A DNA stretch of 64,000 nucleotides from Gymnodinialimonas ulvae. Lineage in GTDB: Bacteria > Pseudomonadota > Alphaproteobacteria > Rhodobacterales > Rhodobacteraceae. This document shows positions 1-9,616 of this stretch, one piece after another. The position numbers and the translations under genes are program-made. The notes under the pieces were generated by a model that saw only the letters and a list, made by a program, of their open reading frames with translations, searched no databases and was not told where the DNA came from. How positions within the stretch are numbered: position 1 is the stretch's first letter; the number at the start of each line of letters is the position of its first letter. The DNA is taken from positions 1,922,001 through 1,986,000 of the forward strand of contig NZ_JBBIFX010000001.1 of NCBI RefSeq assembly GCF_037543845.1. Direction: 5' to 3'.

Positions 1-1
1 C

Positions 2-1381
2 GATATCGCTTTCCTGTCGGGCGGGGCGTACACGATGTCGCTGCGCGCGGTGCAGGACACGACCCTTTTGTGTGTCGAGCGGCCTGCGATGCTGGACCTG
101 ATGGCGCGCATTCCCGAGATGTCGGACATCATCATCACCGTCTTTGCGGCGCGCCGGCGTGGCATGCTGGAGCGCGGGGCGTCGAACCTGACGCTGATCG
201 GCGCCGAGGTGGACCGCAACATCCGGCAGATCGCGGCCTTTGCCGGGCGCAACCGGATTCCAGTGCGCATGCTGACCTTGGATGAGGCAGAGGCCGAGGC
301 GGTGGCGCATGCCTGCGCGATTGCGCCCAATGCCCCGGCGGTGATCTTCGGCAAGGGCGAGCCGATCCCCGATCCCACGCCGGGAAAAATCGCCTCGCGG
401 CTGGGGCTGGACCTGAGCTTTGCCGAAGACGAGTTGCATGACGTGTTGATCGTCGGCGGTGGCCCGGCGGGCGTGGCGGCGGCGGTTTATGCCGGATCGG
501 AAGGGCTGAAAGCGCTGGTGGTGGAGGATCTGGCCATTGGCGGGCAAGCCGGAACCTCCAGCCGGATCGAGAATTACATGGGCTTTCCGACTGGCATCTC
601 GGGCGCGGATCTGTGTTGGCGCGGAGAGGTTCAGGCGATGAAGTTCGGCACGCGCTTTGCCGTGCCGCGCCGCGCGGCGGGCCTGCACCGCAAGGACGAC
701 GGCACGTTCCACGTGACGCTGGATGATGGCAGCGAAACCTGCGCCCGCGCATTGGTTGTGGCGACGGGCGTGCAGTATCGAAAGCTGCCCATCGCGCGAC
801 TCGAAGAGTTCGAAAGCGCTGGCATCTACTATGCTGCCACCGACGTCGAAGCGCGCTACTGCCGCGACACGGAGGTTGTGGTGATCGGTGGCGGAAACTC
901 CGCCGGGCAGGCCGCGATGTTCCTGAGCCGGACGGCCAAGCATGTGCATCTGCTGGTGCGTGGCGAAAGCCTGGCCGCGTCGATGTCGCGCTACCTGAGC
1001 GACCGGCTGGAGGCGCATCCGCGGATCACAATCCATTACCGCACGCAGATGACGGGCTGCCATGGCGATGCGGAAGTGCAAGCGGTCACGCTGCACTCTG
1101 CCGCCGATGGGCAGGATTGGCAGATCGATACGCGCGCCGTGTTTGTGATGGTGGGCGCAGCACCCAATACCGAATGGTTGTCGGGTCTGGTCGATCTCAA
1201 TGCGCAGGGATTTGTGAAAACCGGCGCGGATGTGGGACAATCGAGCGCCTATGCGACCGGCTGCCCGGGCATCTTTGCGGTGGGCGACGTGCGCGCGGGC
1301 AGCGTCAAGCGCGTGGCAAGTGCGGTGGGCGAAGGCTCCGTCGTGATCAGCCGGGTCTGGGATTATCTGAACGCGGAATAG
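2..1381 (+). CDS. Cyclic-nucleotide-binding/thioredoxin-reductase-like FAD oxidoreductase (5' partial)
   Basis: The reading frame is open to the window edge, so the N-terminus is missing; the first ATG at 35 is probably internal. The visible start (GGAYT, SLRAVQDTTLLCVER) looks like the C-terminal half of a Crp-type cyclic-nucleotide-binding domain. A short thioredoxin/glutaredoxin-like linker domain follows, then a thioredoxin-reductase fold with FAD motif GGGPAGVAAA (about residue 137 from the ATG at 35), GGQAG, NADPH motif GGGNSAGQAA and the C-terminal FAD motif FAVGDVR. The CxxC redox pair usual in TrxB before the NADPH motif is absent (the segment reads YYAATDVEARYC). It is therefore probably not a classical thioredoxin reductase; the electron acceptor is unknown. 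Confidence 0.8.
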   Translation, partial: DIAFLSGGAYTMSLRAVQDTTLLCVERPAMLDLMARIPEMSDIIITVFAARRRGMLERGASNLTLIGAEVDRNIRQIAAFAGRNRIPVRMLTLDEAEAEAVAHACAIAPNAPAVIFGKGEPIPDPTPGKIASRLGLDLSFAEDELHDVLIVGGGPAGVAAAVYAGSEGLKALVVEDLAIGGQAGTSSRIENYMGFPTGISGADLCWRGEVQAMKFGTRFAVPRRAAGLHRKDDGTFHVTLDDGSETCARALVVATGVQYRKLPIARLEEFESAGIYYAATDVEARYCRDTEVVVIGGGNSAGQAAMFLSRTAKHVHLLVRGESLAASMSRYLSDRLEAHPRITIHYRTQMTGCHGDAEVQAVTLHSAADGQDWQIDTRAVFVMVGAAPNTEWLSGLVDLNAQGFVKTGADVGQSSAYATGCPGIFAVGDVRAGSVKRVASAVGEGSVVISRVWDYLNAE

Positions 1382-1425
1382 CCGGCTGCTCTGGTGGGGG
1401 CGCGCGGGGCGTGGCATGCAAGGCC

Positions 1426-2340
1426 ATGGCACGTGACACCTCAGCCGACCGGCCGCTTCTGGGCATCTTGTTGATGTTCGGCTTTTGCGCGGTGATCCCC
1501 TTTGCCGACGCTTTGGCCAAGCTGTTGGGGAAGGATTTTCCCCTGTTCCAACTGATCGTCGTGCGGTTCTTCACACAGGCGCTGTTGTTCGCGCCGATGG
1601 CGATGATGGCGGGGGCGACCTTGTTTCCATCGCGGCGGGTCGTGGCGCTGACCGCGCTCAGGGCGGCGTTGCAGATCGCGGGGCTGTTGATGATGTTCTC
1701 GGCGCTGCGGTTGTTGCCACTGGCCGATGCGGTGGCGATTGCGTTTGTGATGCCGTTTCTGCTGCTGCTGCTGGGGCGCTTTTTCCTCGATGAAGAAGTC
1801 GGGCCGCGCCGGTTGATCGCCTGCGCGGTGGGGTTCATCGGCACCTTGATGGTGGTCCAGCCGAGCTTTGCCGCCGTTGGGTGGGCGGCCTTGTTGCCGA
1901 TGGGGGTGGCGGTGGTGTTTGCCTTCTTCATGCTGGTGACGCGAGCGATGGCGAAGGAGATTGACCCGCTGGCGTTGCAGGCCTCGTCCGGGTTGTTGGC
2001 GTTGCCGTTTGTGACCCCGCTGATCTTTTTCCCGGTGGCGGAGGTCGCACCGCTGGTTGGGTGGGTAGCGCCGAATGGCGCAGAGATCTGGTTGTTTGTG
2101 GCACTGGGGATTTGCGGATCTATCGGGCACTTGTTGATGACGTGGAGCTTGCGGTTCGCGCCGTCGGCGACGCTGGCGCCGATGCAGTACCTCGAGATCC
2201 CGATGGCGACGTTGGTGGGGTTGGTGATGTTTGGGGATTTGCCGAACGGATTGGCCGCGGCGGGGATTGCGGTGACGATTGGGGCGGGGCTTTACATCGT
2301 GTTCCGGGAGCGCGCGGTGAGCCGGGGGGCGCAGACGTGA
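1426..2340 (+). CDS. EamA/DMT-superfamily transporter
   Basis: This is a 304-residue integral membrane protein with about ten hydrophobic segments in two EamA repeats, the usual length for the drug/metabolite transporter superfamily. The reading frame extends further upstream over the previous gene, but the sequence before the ATG at 1426 is arginine/glycine-rich and not transporter-like. An in-frame GTG at 1411 is an alternative start. It lies 44 bases after the flavoprotein gene on the same strand. The substrate cannot be read from the sequence. Confidence 0.85.
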   Translation: MARDTSADRPLLGILLMFGFCAVIPFADALAKLLGKDFPLFQLIVVRFFTQALLFAPMAMMAGATLFPSRRVVALTALRAALQIAGLLMMFSALRLLPLADAVAIAFVMPFLLLLLGRFFLDEEVGPRRLIACAVGFIGTLMVVQPSFAAVGWAALLPMGVAVVFAFFMLVTRAMAKEIDPLALQASSGLLALPFVTPLIFFPVAEVAPLVGWVAPNGAEIWLFVALGICGSIGHLLMTWSLRFAPSATLAPMQYLEIPMATLVGLVMFGDLPNGLAAAGIAVTIGAGLYIVFRERAVSRGAQT

Positions 2341-2448
2341 TTGAGGCGAGTTGCAAGGTTGAAACCATGGGTTAAGCCTCTATAATTACGTGATTTTGCC
2401 TTTATTGTTTACGATTTGTTAAGCTCCCCGCACAGCGCAACGGCCTGC

Positions 2449-3630
2449 TCAGGAATTGCGTGTTTCAAGCGACGCCATGGGCGGCACGAGGTCGCCACAG
2501 ACCAGCCGGGTCAGGATCGCGGGGACCGGCCAGGTTCGCGACAGGGGCGCCAGCGCGCGGTCGCGGAGCACTGGCAGAACGGTGCTGTCGGATTGGTATT
2601 GCGGCGTGAAGCTGGCGGACATCGCCTGATAAATCCAGACATGCCAGCGCCGCGCCATGGCGTAGCGGCGCAACGCCTCTTCGCCCGTCGCCTGCCGCAG
2701 GGCCAGTTGCAGGGCGCGGGCATCCAGCAGCGCCATATTCGCCCCCTGCCCCAATTGCGGCGAGGCGCGGTGCGCGGCGTCGCCGATATGCACGAGCCCG
2801 TCGTCGTAGGGGCGCTTGAGGGTGCCGTGGGTGTATGTGGCGCGGGTGAAATCGCCGTGGTCGAGACCCTCGGGCAGATAGGTGGCGAATTCGGGCCAGA
2901 GCGCTTCGGCCTCGGCCCGCCAATCGGCGAAGGGGCGGGCGTAATGGGCGTCAATGCCATCGGCTTTCAACGAGTAGAATATTGCGGCCAGCCGGGTGTC
3001 GGGCGCATCGCGCATGGTTCCGACGGGCAGAACGCCAAGCATCCGGTCGGCGCGGCGATAGCGTTGGGTCAGGTGATCCTCGGCGAAGGGGGCCTCGGCT
3101 GGCCAAGGCACGGTGGCCCAGACCGCGCCATAGGGCAGCGGGCGGGAACGCAGCGGCGACAGCGCAGACCCCGCGCCGAGCGCGTCGATGGTCAGATCGA
3201 ACGGGCCTTCGGGCCGGCCCGCGACATGCAGATGCTGGTGTGCGCGCCCGGTGACGGGGCTGCTTGGCACGATGGTGGCACCGGCCGCGTTGGCCGCGTC
3301 GTGGAGTCCCCCGAACAGGGCCGCGCGGTGGATGCCGAGACCCTGCCGATCAGGCGTTTTACCGTAGGAGACGGACAGGACCACGCGATTTTGCGCGACC
3401 TCATCGCCGAACATCGTCTGGATCGGCGTGCCGCGTGCAAGAGCTTCGTCCGCGGCTCCGGCGGCGCGCAGGACATCCATGCCCACGGGTTGGATCACAA
3501 GGCCCGAGCCCACCGGGCGCGGCGCTTCGAATTGATCGAACACGGTGACGTGGTGGCCGTCACGCGCCAGAAGGCTGGCGGCGGCAAGGCCCCCGATCCC
3601 GGCCCCGGCAATTGCGATGGTTTGCTTCAT
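2449..3630 (-). CDS. FAD-dependent monooxygenase (salicylate hydroxylase/UbiH type)
   Basis: This 393-residue class A flavin monooxygenase has the N-terminal dinucleotide motif GAGIGGLAAA (residues 7-16), an internal conserved region and the second FAD motif GDAAHRASPQLGQGANMALLDA, characteristic of the p-hydroxybenzoate hydroxylase fold. Such enzymes hydroxylate aromatic or related rings with NAD(P)H and O2. The start chosen (ATG at 3630, MKQTIAIAGAG) puts the FAD motif at the usual position; an upstream in-frame start would add 12 unconvincing residues. It stands alone, convergent with the upstream transporter gene, so the substrate is unknown. Confidence 0.85.
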   Translation of the reverse strand: MKQTIAIAGAGIGGLAAASLLARDGHHVTVFDQFEAPRPVGSGLVIQPVGMDVLRAAGAADEALARGTPIQTMFGDEVAQNRVVLSVSYGKTPDRQGLGIHRAALFGGLHDAANAAGATIVPSSPVTGRAHQHLHVAGRPEGPFDLTIDALGAGSALSPLRSRPLPYGAVWATVPWPAEAPFAEDHLTQRYRRADRMLGVLPVGTMRDAPDTRLAAIFYSLKADGIDAHYARPFADWRAEAEALWPEFATYLPEGLDHGDFTRATYTHGTLKRPYDDGLVHIGDAAHRASPQLGQGANMALLDARALQLALRQATGEEALRRYAMARRWHVWIYQAMSASFTPQYQSDSTVLPVLRDRALAPLSRTWPVPAILTRLVCGDLVPPMASLETRNS

Positions 3631-3750
3631 GGACCACACGATAGCGCCGCCGCCCCGCAGGCCCATGCGGCGCGTTGTGCCCCCCGGTGTTGAGTGCGCG
3701 CGCCGTTTCGGCGAGTGTGGGGGCGGACATCAACGGATCGGACCCCTGCC

Positions 3751-4053
3751 ATGGGCATCAAGGACCTATCGCTTCTGTCGAAGATCGCCATCGGGCTGGC
3801 CATTGCGGGCTTTGTCCTGAGCGTTCAGAGCACGTCGACCGTGACAGAAAACGGCGTGACGACGTGCAGCTTCATTGATTACGCCAAACTGGTGTTGGGG
3901 GGGCTGGCGGTTCTGGTCGGCGGGATGGGGGAGTTTGGCGCGATCCGCGATGCGGCGACGCGCAATGTGAACTTGATCGCGTCGGGCGGAGCGTCGATGG
4001 CCGGATTGGTGTTGATCCTGTTGGGTCTGGGCGTGATCGGTGGCCCGTGCTGA
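3751..4053 (+). CDS. Small membrane protein, unknown function
   Basis: This 100-residue protein has an N-terminal hydrophobic helix (about residues 10-27), a polar loop with Cys, and two further hydrophobic segments (about residues 46-60 and 76-97), suggesting three membrane passes. I recognise no family. The start at ATG 3751 (MGIKDLSLLSK) directly precedes the first helix; the longer frame from 3694 adds arginine-rich residues. It is divergent from the monooxygenase and followed by about 200 bases without a convincing gene before ileS. Confidence 0.6.
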   Translation: MGIKDLSLLSKIAIGLAIAGFVLSVQSTSTVTENGVTTCSFIDYAKLVLGGLAVLVGGMGEFGAIRDAATRNVNLIASGGASMAGLVLILLGLGVIGGPC

Positions 4054-4257
4054 GGCTTTGACCTTCGCGCCGTACGGGCTTATGTAGCGGGTCATGGGAC
4101 GCATGTTCAGCACCGTTATTCGAATTAGCAGCCCGGCGCTCTGATCCAATCGAGCCGCCGGGATTTGCCGTGGAATGGGGCCAGGGATTTATCGCTTGAG
4201 CCTCGGCCCGGCCCTGCTACACCCCTTTCAGATTTACGATGACGAGGAGCGCCGGAG

Positions 4258-7200
4258 ATGTGCGCCGATACCCCGACCACGACCGAAACCGTGGATTACA
4301 AGGACACGCTGAACCTTCCGAAAACCGATTTCCCGATGCGCGCGGGCCTGCCCAAGCGCGAGCCCGAATGGCTGGCCCGTTGGGAGAAGATCGGCGTTTA
4401 TGAGCGACTGCGCGAGAAAGCGGCCGCTACGGATCGCGTGCCCTTCACGCTGCATGATGGCCCGCCCTATGCGAACGGGCATCTTCATATCGGGCATGCG
4501 CTCAACAAGACGATCAAGGATATCATCGTGCGGTCCCATCAGATGATGGGTTACGACAGCCGCTACATCCCCGGTTGGGATTGTCACGGCTTGCCGATCG
4601 AGTGGAAGATCGAAGAGCAATACCGCAAGAAGGGTCGCAACAAGGACGACGTGGATATCGTCGAGTTCCGGCAGGAATGCCGCGAATTTGCGGACCATTG
4701 GGTCGGCATCCAGCGCGAGGAATTCAAGCGCCTCGGCGTGACGGGGACGTGGGACAAGCCGTACCTGACGATGGATTTCCGCGCCGAGCGGATCATCGCG
4801 GAGGAGTTCCAGAAGTTCCTGATGAACGGGACGCTGTATCAGGGCTCCAAGCCCGTGATGTGGTCGCCGATGGAGCAGACGGCGCTGGCCGAGGCGGAGG
4901 TGGAGTACCACGACAAGGACAGTTTTACGATCTGGGTGAAGTTTAAGGTCAAAACCGGGGGAAAAGCCAATTTCATCGGTGCCGGGGACGAAGTGCCCAC
5001 GTTCAAAGGGGGCAATGGTCAGCAACTAACCCAGGACTTCGAGGATTTCCGAAATGCCTATGTCGTGATCTGGACGACGACGCCCTGGACGATCCCGTCG
5101 AACAAGGCCGTGGCGTTCGGGCGTGACATTTCCTACGGCCTCTATGAGGTCACGGGCACGCCGGACGAATGTTGGGCGGCTGTTGGCGACCGGTTCGTAT
5201 TGGCCGACACCCGCGCGGCGGACGTGATGGCGCGCGCGCGGCTGGAAGACGGCCAATGGACCCGCCTGCGCGATGTGACGACGGCGGAGCTTGAGGCGAT
5301 CAGCTTGTCGCATCCGCTGGCCGGGGCGGCTGAGGCCAACGGCGAATGGGATGACCCGCGCGATTTCCGGCATGGCGATTTCGTCAGCGACGAGGAAGGC
5401 ACCGGCTTCGTGCATTGCGCCCCGTCCCACGGAATGGAGGAATATGAACTCTACCGCGATCTGGGCATGTTGGAGCAGGTCATCACCTATAACGTGATGG
5501 ATGATGGGTCGTTCCGCAAAGATTTGCCGTTCTTCGGCGGGCAGTACATCCTGTCGCGCAAGGGCGGAGAGGGCACGGCGAACAAGGCGGTGATCGACAA
5601 GCTGGTCGAGGTTGGCGGGCTGTTGGCGCGCGGCAAGATCCACCATTCCTACCCGCATTCGTGGCGCTCGAAAGCGCCGGTGATCTATCGCAATACGCCG
5701 CAATGGTTCGCGGCAATCGATAAAGAGATGAAGGTCGGGGATGATGAATTCACGATCCGCGGCCGCGCGTTGGAAGAGATCGACCGCGTGAAATGGACCC
5801 CGCAATCGGGGCGCAACCGGCTGCATTCGATGATGGAGGCGCGGCCGGATTGGGTGCTGAGCCGCCAGCGCGCCTGGGGTGTGCCATTGACGTGCTTCAC
5901 CAAGAAAGGCGCGTTGCCGACGGACCCGGATTACCTGCTGCGCAATGAGGCGGTGAACGCCCGCGTGCTGGAGGCGTTCGAGGCCGAGGGCGCGGATGCG
6001 TGGTACAAGGACGGCGCAAAAGCGCGGTTCCTCGACGGCATTGTGGACGCGGACGCCTATGATCAGGTGTTTGATATCCTTGACGTTTGGTTTGACAGCG
6101 GCTCGACCCACGCCTTTGTTTTGCGCGACCGCGACGACGGAACCGAGGACGGGATCGCGGACGTCTACATGGAAGGCACCGACCAGCATCGTGGGTGGTT
6201 CCATTCCTCGCTGATGCAATCGGTGGGCACGCAGGGGCGCGCGCCGTACCGCAACGTGGTGACGCACGGGTTCACGCTTGATGAGAAGGGCATGAAGATG
6301 TCCAAGAGCATCGGCAACACCATCGTGCCCGAAGAGATCGTGAAGCAATACGGCGCGGATATCCTGCGGTTGTGGGTGGCGCAGACCGATTACACCGCCG
6401 ATCAACGGATCGGGCCGGAGATCCTAAAGGGGACGGCGGATTCATACCGGCGGCTCAGGAACACGATGCGGTTCATGTTGGGCTCGTTGAACGATTTCAC
6501 CGAAGCGGATCGAGTGGCCCCGGCGGATATGCCCGAGTTGGAGCGGTGGGTGCTGCACCGGGTGGCTGAGCTGGATCAGGTTGTGCGCGACGGCTACCGC
6601 GCGTTTGATTTCCAGGGCGTGTTTCAGGCGGTCTTCACCTTTGCCACGACGGACCTCAGCGCGTTCTATTTCGACATCCGCAAGGACGTTTTGTACTGCG
6701 ATGGCGACACGGAACGCAGACGCGCGGCGCGCAGTGTTCTGGACCTTCTGTTCCACCGGCTGACGACGTGGTTGGCGCCGATTTTGGTATTCACTATGGA
6801 AGAGGTCTGGCTGGAGCGGTTCCCGGGGGAGCAATCCTCGGTGCATCTGGTGGATATTCCCGAAACGCCGGGCGATTGGCGCGACGACGCGCTGGCGGCG
6901 AAATGGGCCAAAGTGCGGGCCGCGCGGCGCGTCGTGACGGCGGCGCTTGAGGTGCAGCGGCGTGACAAGGTGATCGGGGCCTCGCTTGAAGCGGCGCCTG
7001 TGGTCCATGTCGAGGATGCGGATGTCCTGACCGCGCTCCAGAGCGTGGCGTTCGAGGACATGACGATCACCTCAGACATCGCGCTGTCGGCGGACCCGGC
7101 CCCGGCGGAGGCGTTCCGCCTGCCGGAGATTGCGGGGATCAGCGTGGTCTTCGAAAAGGCCCTCGGGCAGAAATGCCAGCGCTGCTGGAAAATCCTGCCC

Positions 7201-7260
7201 GATGTGGGTCAGCATTCCCATGAGGGTGTCTGTGGACGCTGCGACGCGGCGCTGGGGTAG
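4258..7260 (+). CDS. ileS: Isoleucyl-tRNA synthetase
   Basis: This 1000-residue class Ia aminoacyl-tRNA synthetase charges tRNA-Ile in the cytoplasm. The HIGH signature is HIGH at residues 77-80 within PYANGHLHIGHALNK, and KMSKS is present as GMKMSKSIGN. The editing (CP1) domain lies between them, and the C-terminus ends in a four-cysteine zinc site (CQRC...CGRC) near residues 974-996. The length matches alphaproteobacterial IleS. The ATG at 4258 is preceded by a purine-rich ribosome site (gaggagcgccggag). It is a single-copy housekeeping gene in this window. Confidence 0.98.
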   Translation: MCADTPTTTETVDYKDTLNLPKTDFPMRAGLPKREPEWLARWEKIGVYERLREKAAATDRVPFTLHDGPPYANGHLHIGHALNKTIKDIIVRSHQMMGYDSRYIPGWDCHGLPIEWKIEEQYRKKGRNKDDVDIVEFRQECREFADHWVGIQREEFKRLGVTGTWDKPYLTMDFRAERIIAEEFQKFLMNGTLYQGSKPVMWSPMEQTALAEAEVEYHDKDSFTIWVKFKVKTGGKANFIGAGDEVPTFKGGNGQQLTQDFEDFRNAYVVIWTTTPWTIPSNKAVAFGRDISYGLYEVTGTPDECWAAVGDRFVLADTRAADVMARARLEDGQWTRLRDVTTAELEAISLSHPLAGAAEANGEWDDPRDFRHGDFVSDEEGTGFVHCAPSHGMEEYELYRDLGMLEQVITYNVMDDGSFRKDLPFFGGQYILSRKGGEGTANKAVIDKLVEVGGLLARGKIHHSYPHSWRSKAPVIYRNTPQWFAAIDKEMKVGDDEFTIRGRALEEIDRVKWTPQSGRNRLHSMMEARPDWVLSRQRAWGVPLTCFTKKGALPTDPDYLLRNEAVNARVLEAFEAEGADAWYKDGAKARFLDGIVDADAYDQVFDILDVWFDSGSTHAFVLRDRDDGTEDGIADVYMEGTDQHRGWFHSSLMQSVGTQGRAPYRNVVTHGFTLDEKGMKMSKSIGNTIVPEEIVKQYGADILRLWVAQTDYTADQRIGPEILKGTADSYRRLRNTMRFMLGSLNDFTEADRVAPADMPELERWVLHRVAELDQVVRDGYRAFDFQGVFQAVFTFATTDLSAFYFDIRKDVLYCDGDTERRRAARSVLDLLFHRLTTWLAPILVFTMEEVWLERFPGEQSSVHLVDIPETPGDWRDDALAAKWAKVRAARRVVTAALEVQRRDKVIGASLEAAPVVHVEDADVLTALQSVAFEDMTITSDIALSADPAPAEAFRLPEIAGISVVFEKALGQKCQRCWKILPDVGQHSHEGVCGRCDAALG

Positions 7261-7270
7261 CCGAACAATC

Positions 7271-7295
7271 GGGCGGCCTCGCAATGGGGCCGCCC
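7271..7295 (+). terminator. Hairpin after ileS, candidate terminator
   Basis: An 8-bp perfect stem (GGGCGGCC/GGCCGCCC) with a 9-base loop lies 10 bases after the ileS stop codon. There is no clear T-run after it, so it may be a weak or Rho-assisted terminator. Confidence 0.45.
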
Positions 7296-7315
7296 TATGA
7301 CCGGTCGGAGGATTT

Positions 7316-8131
7316 ATGGACGCGTTGGTAAAGGCCCTAGGGGGCTCGCTCATCGGATTGGCGCGCAAGCATGTGCCCGATTACAGCTTCGCGGCCTATG
7401 TGCATGCAGGCGACCGCGTCGATGTCTATTTCTTCAAGGGTCGTGCTCTGGAACGAAAGACGGCGCTGGCCGATGGATCGAAAGCACTGGAGCAATTCCG
7501 AGAGCTTCAGGCGGCGACCGTGCAGAAGAGCGGGTTTTTCAAGAAAACCCCGTATCGGACCGCGCGTCTGGCTGCCCGCGCACGGGGCAACAACGTAACG
7601 CTTGAAGCGGATTACGAGGATGCAGGCGCGTTCACCCCAACCTCGGACAATGCACGTGCGGCTTACGGCTCGGTGATGCACGACGCCTATCCGGATGTCG
7701 CAAAAGACATGTTCACGGGTGAGGTGTCAGGCGACCTCGACCCGACCGAGCGGACCCGGCGTTTCATGGCCGATCACACGCAATGGAACACCTATGCGAT
7801 GGAAGAGGCTGCGTTCGAGGACAGCGAGGCGCGGTGGAACCAAGGGCAAAGCTATGATGGTTTGATCCTGCGCCATTGCGGGCCGGCGAAGACCTATCAG
7901 GGCCTTGCCATGGCCAGCGAAAGCCCCCATGACCCCGCCGCCGAAACCGTGACCGACGAACGGATCGAGGGCGACCGAGCCTTTGTTGATACACATTTTC
8001 AGAACCCGCGCTTCGACCATCTCTCTCACGATTACCAATACGAATTCGCCCGCGACGGTGCCGGTGCCCCGTGGCAATTGGTCGAGCTTTGGTACCGCGA
8101 CCTGGATGACAAATTGCTGCCATCGCTTTGA
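7316..8131 (+). CDS. Conserved hypothetical cytoplasmic protein
   Basis: This 271-residue soluble protein has no signal peptide, membrane segment or motif that I can assign. It is rich in charged residues. Its last ~60 residues (RAFVDTHFQNPRF..., then WQLVELWYRD) resemble a small alpha+beta domain, possibly NTF2-like, but that is a guess. The ATG at 7316 is preceded by gtcggaggattt, a good ribosome site. It lies 20 bases after the hairpin that follows ileS and 90 bases before the yghU-like gene on the same strand. Confidence 0.6.
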   Translation: MDALVKALGGSLIGLARKHVPDYSFAAYVHAGDRVDVYFFKGRALERKTALADGSKALEQFRELQAATVQKSGFFKKTPYRTARLAARARGNNVTLEADYEDAGAFTPTSDNARAAYGSVMHDAYPDVAKDMFTGEVSGDLDPTERTRRFMADHTQWNTYAMEEAAFEDSEARWNQGQSYDGLILRHCGPAKTYQGLAMASESPHDPAAETVTDERIEGDRAFVDTHFQNPRFDHLSHDYQYEFARDGAGAPWQLVELWYRDLDDKLLPSL

Positions 8132-8221
8132 GAGCGCGTGGATTTCCGGAAGAGGGGTGCCTTGGGTTTCCGTCCGGGATGGCCTAGCGTTGGGAACCTG
8201 CCACCAAAAGGAGTGTCCGCC

Positions 8222-9088
8222 ATGTCTCGCCCAGAAGAATACACCCCCCCCAAGGTTTGGACATGGGATGCGGAGAATGGCGGCGAGTGGGCATCGCTCA
8301 ACCGGCCGATTGCGGGGGCCACGCATGACAAGGATTTGCCGGTTGGGGCGCATCCGTTTCAGCTTTATTCGCTTGGCACGCCCAACGGGGTGAAAGTCAC
8401 GGTTTTGTTTGAAGAATTGCTGGAGGCGGGGTTCAACGACGCGGAATATGACGCCTGGTTGATCCGGATCGGTGATGGCGATCAGTTCGGGTCGGGTTTT
8501 GTCGAGATCAATCCCAATTCCAAGATCCCCGCCCTGATGGACCGCTCGGGGCCGGAGCCGGTGCGCGTGTTCGAGAGCGTCGCGATCATGATGCACTTAG
8601 CCGAGAAATTCGGCGCGTTCATGGGGCCAGACAAAGCGCGACCCGAGTTGCTGTCGTGGTTGATGTGGCAGATGGGCAGCGCGCCGTTTCTGGGCGGCGG
8701 CTTCGGGCATTTCTATGCCTATGCGCCCTATCCGATGGAATATCCGATCAACCGCTACGCCATGGAGACGAAGCGGCAATTGGACGTGTTGGACAAGCAT
8801 CTGGCCGAGAATGAATGGATGGCGGGCGGAGAATACACCATCGCAGATATGGCGATCTGGCCGTGGTATGGACGCACCGTGATGGGCGAAAGCTACAACG
8901 CCGGGGAGTTCCTGTCGGTTCATGAATACGAGAACGTTATCGCCTGGGCCAAGCGGATCGAAGCGCGGCCCGGAGCGGCACGCGGCAAGATGGTGAACCG
9001 CACCTCGGGCGAGCCGCATGAGCAGCTTTGGGAACGGCATTCGGCGGAGGATTTCGCGACCAGGACGCAAGACAAGATCGGGGGGTGA
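8222..9088 (+). CDS. yghU: Glutathione S-transferase family disulfide-bond oxidoreductase, YghU type
   Basis: The 288-residue product has the same length and organisation as E. coli YghU: an N-terminal extension (YTPPKVWTWDAENGG), a thioredoxin-like GST N-domain (FQLYSLGTPNGVKVTVLFEE, then NSKIPAL) and an all-helical C-domain ending in the glutathione-binding region. YghU proteins bind two glutathiones and reduce disulfides/organic hydroperoxides. The ATG at 8222 follows a strong ribosome site (aaaaggagtgtccgcc); the longer frame from 8138 is not supported. The methyltransferase gene follows seven bases after the stop. Confidence 0.9.
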   Translation: MSRPEEYTPPKVWTWDAENGGEWASLNRPIAGATHDKDLPVGAHPFQLYSLGTPNGVKVTVLFEELLEAGFNDAEYDAWLIRIGDGDQFGSGFVEINPNSKIPALMDRSGPEPVRVFESVAIMMHLAEKFGAFMGPDKARPELLSWLMWQMGSAPFLGGGFGHFYAYAPYPMEYPINRYAMETKRQLDVLDKHLAENEWMAGGEYTIADMAIWPWYGRTVMGESYNAGEFLSVHEYENVIAWAKRIEARPGAARGKMVNRTSGEPHEQLWERHSAEDFATRTQDKIGG

Positions 9089-9095
9089 TGGCGCC

Positions 9096-9569
9096 TTGGT
9101 CGGTCGCGGGGACGACACCTGCATCAGTGTGGATACACCAGTTGGCTCGGTCCACGTCGAAGAGGCCGACGGCGCGATTGTGCGGGCCGGGTGGCGGCGG
9201 ATTGAGAGGCCGGGCGACAGTGATCTGTTGCGCGCGGCGGCGGCGGAACTGGCCGCCTATTTCGACGGTCGCCTGAGCCGGTTCAGCGTTCCGATCCGGC
9301 ATGGGCGCAGCGATGCGGCGGGGCGGGTGTTGGACGCGATGCTGGCAATCCCGATGGGCGAGACGCGCAGTTACGGCGATGTGGCGCAAGAGGTCGGTTT
9401 GCCCGCGCAAGCGGTCGGCCAGGCCTGCGGCGCGAACCACATTCCGATCTTGATCCCCTGTCATCGGATTCTCGGGACGGGCCGTCTGGGTGGATTTTCA
9501 GCGCCCGGGGGTGTGGAAACAAAAGTATGGCTTTTGAGACATGAAGGGGCGGCGGGACTTTTGATCTGA
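9096..9569 (+). CDS. ogt: Methylated-DNA--[protein]-cysteine S-methyltransferase
   Basis: This DNA repair protein transfers O6-alkyl groups from guanine to its own cysteine. The active-site motif is IPCHRILG (Cys132 counted from the TTG start), preceded by the DNA-binding helix region (GETRSYGDVAQEVG...QAVGQACGANHIPILI). No ATG start fits. The best candidate is TTG at 9096, eight bases after the yghU stop and behind a G-rich ribosome site overlapping that stop; GTG at 9129 is an alternative. The product is about 157 residues, typical for stand-alone MGMT without an Ada domain. The exact symbol (ogt or adaB type) is a family-level choice. Confidence 0.85.
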   Translation: MVGRGDDTCISVDTPVGSVHVEEADGAIVRAGWRRIERPGDSDLLRAAAAELAAYFDGRLSRFSVPIRHGRSDAAGRVLDAMLAIPMGETRSYGDVAQEVGLPAQAVGQACGANHIPILIPCHRILGTGRLGGFSAPGGVETKVWLLRHEGAAGLLI

Positions 9570-9616
9570 GGTCAAGATTGATTTTTTACGATCTACCCCC
9601 AACTTATCCACAGCGG

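Noticed and set aside
4094..4144. Short ORF (16 codons) upstream of ileS, possible leader peptide
   Set aside because: It has only two isoleucine codons, no clear ribosome site and no terminator/antiterminator structure between it and ileS.
9604..9612. Perfect DnaA box (TTATCCACA)
   Set aside because: Only one copy is visible and no origin genes (dnaA, dnaN, parAB, hemE) or AT-rich unwinding region are nearby, so it is not evidence for an origin.
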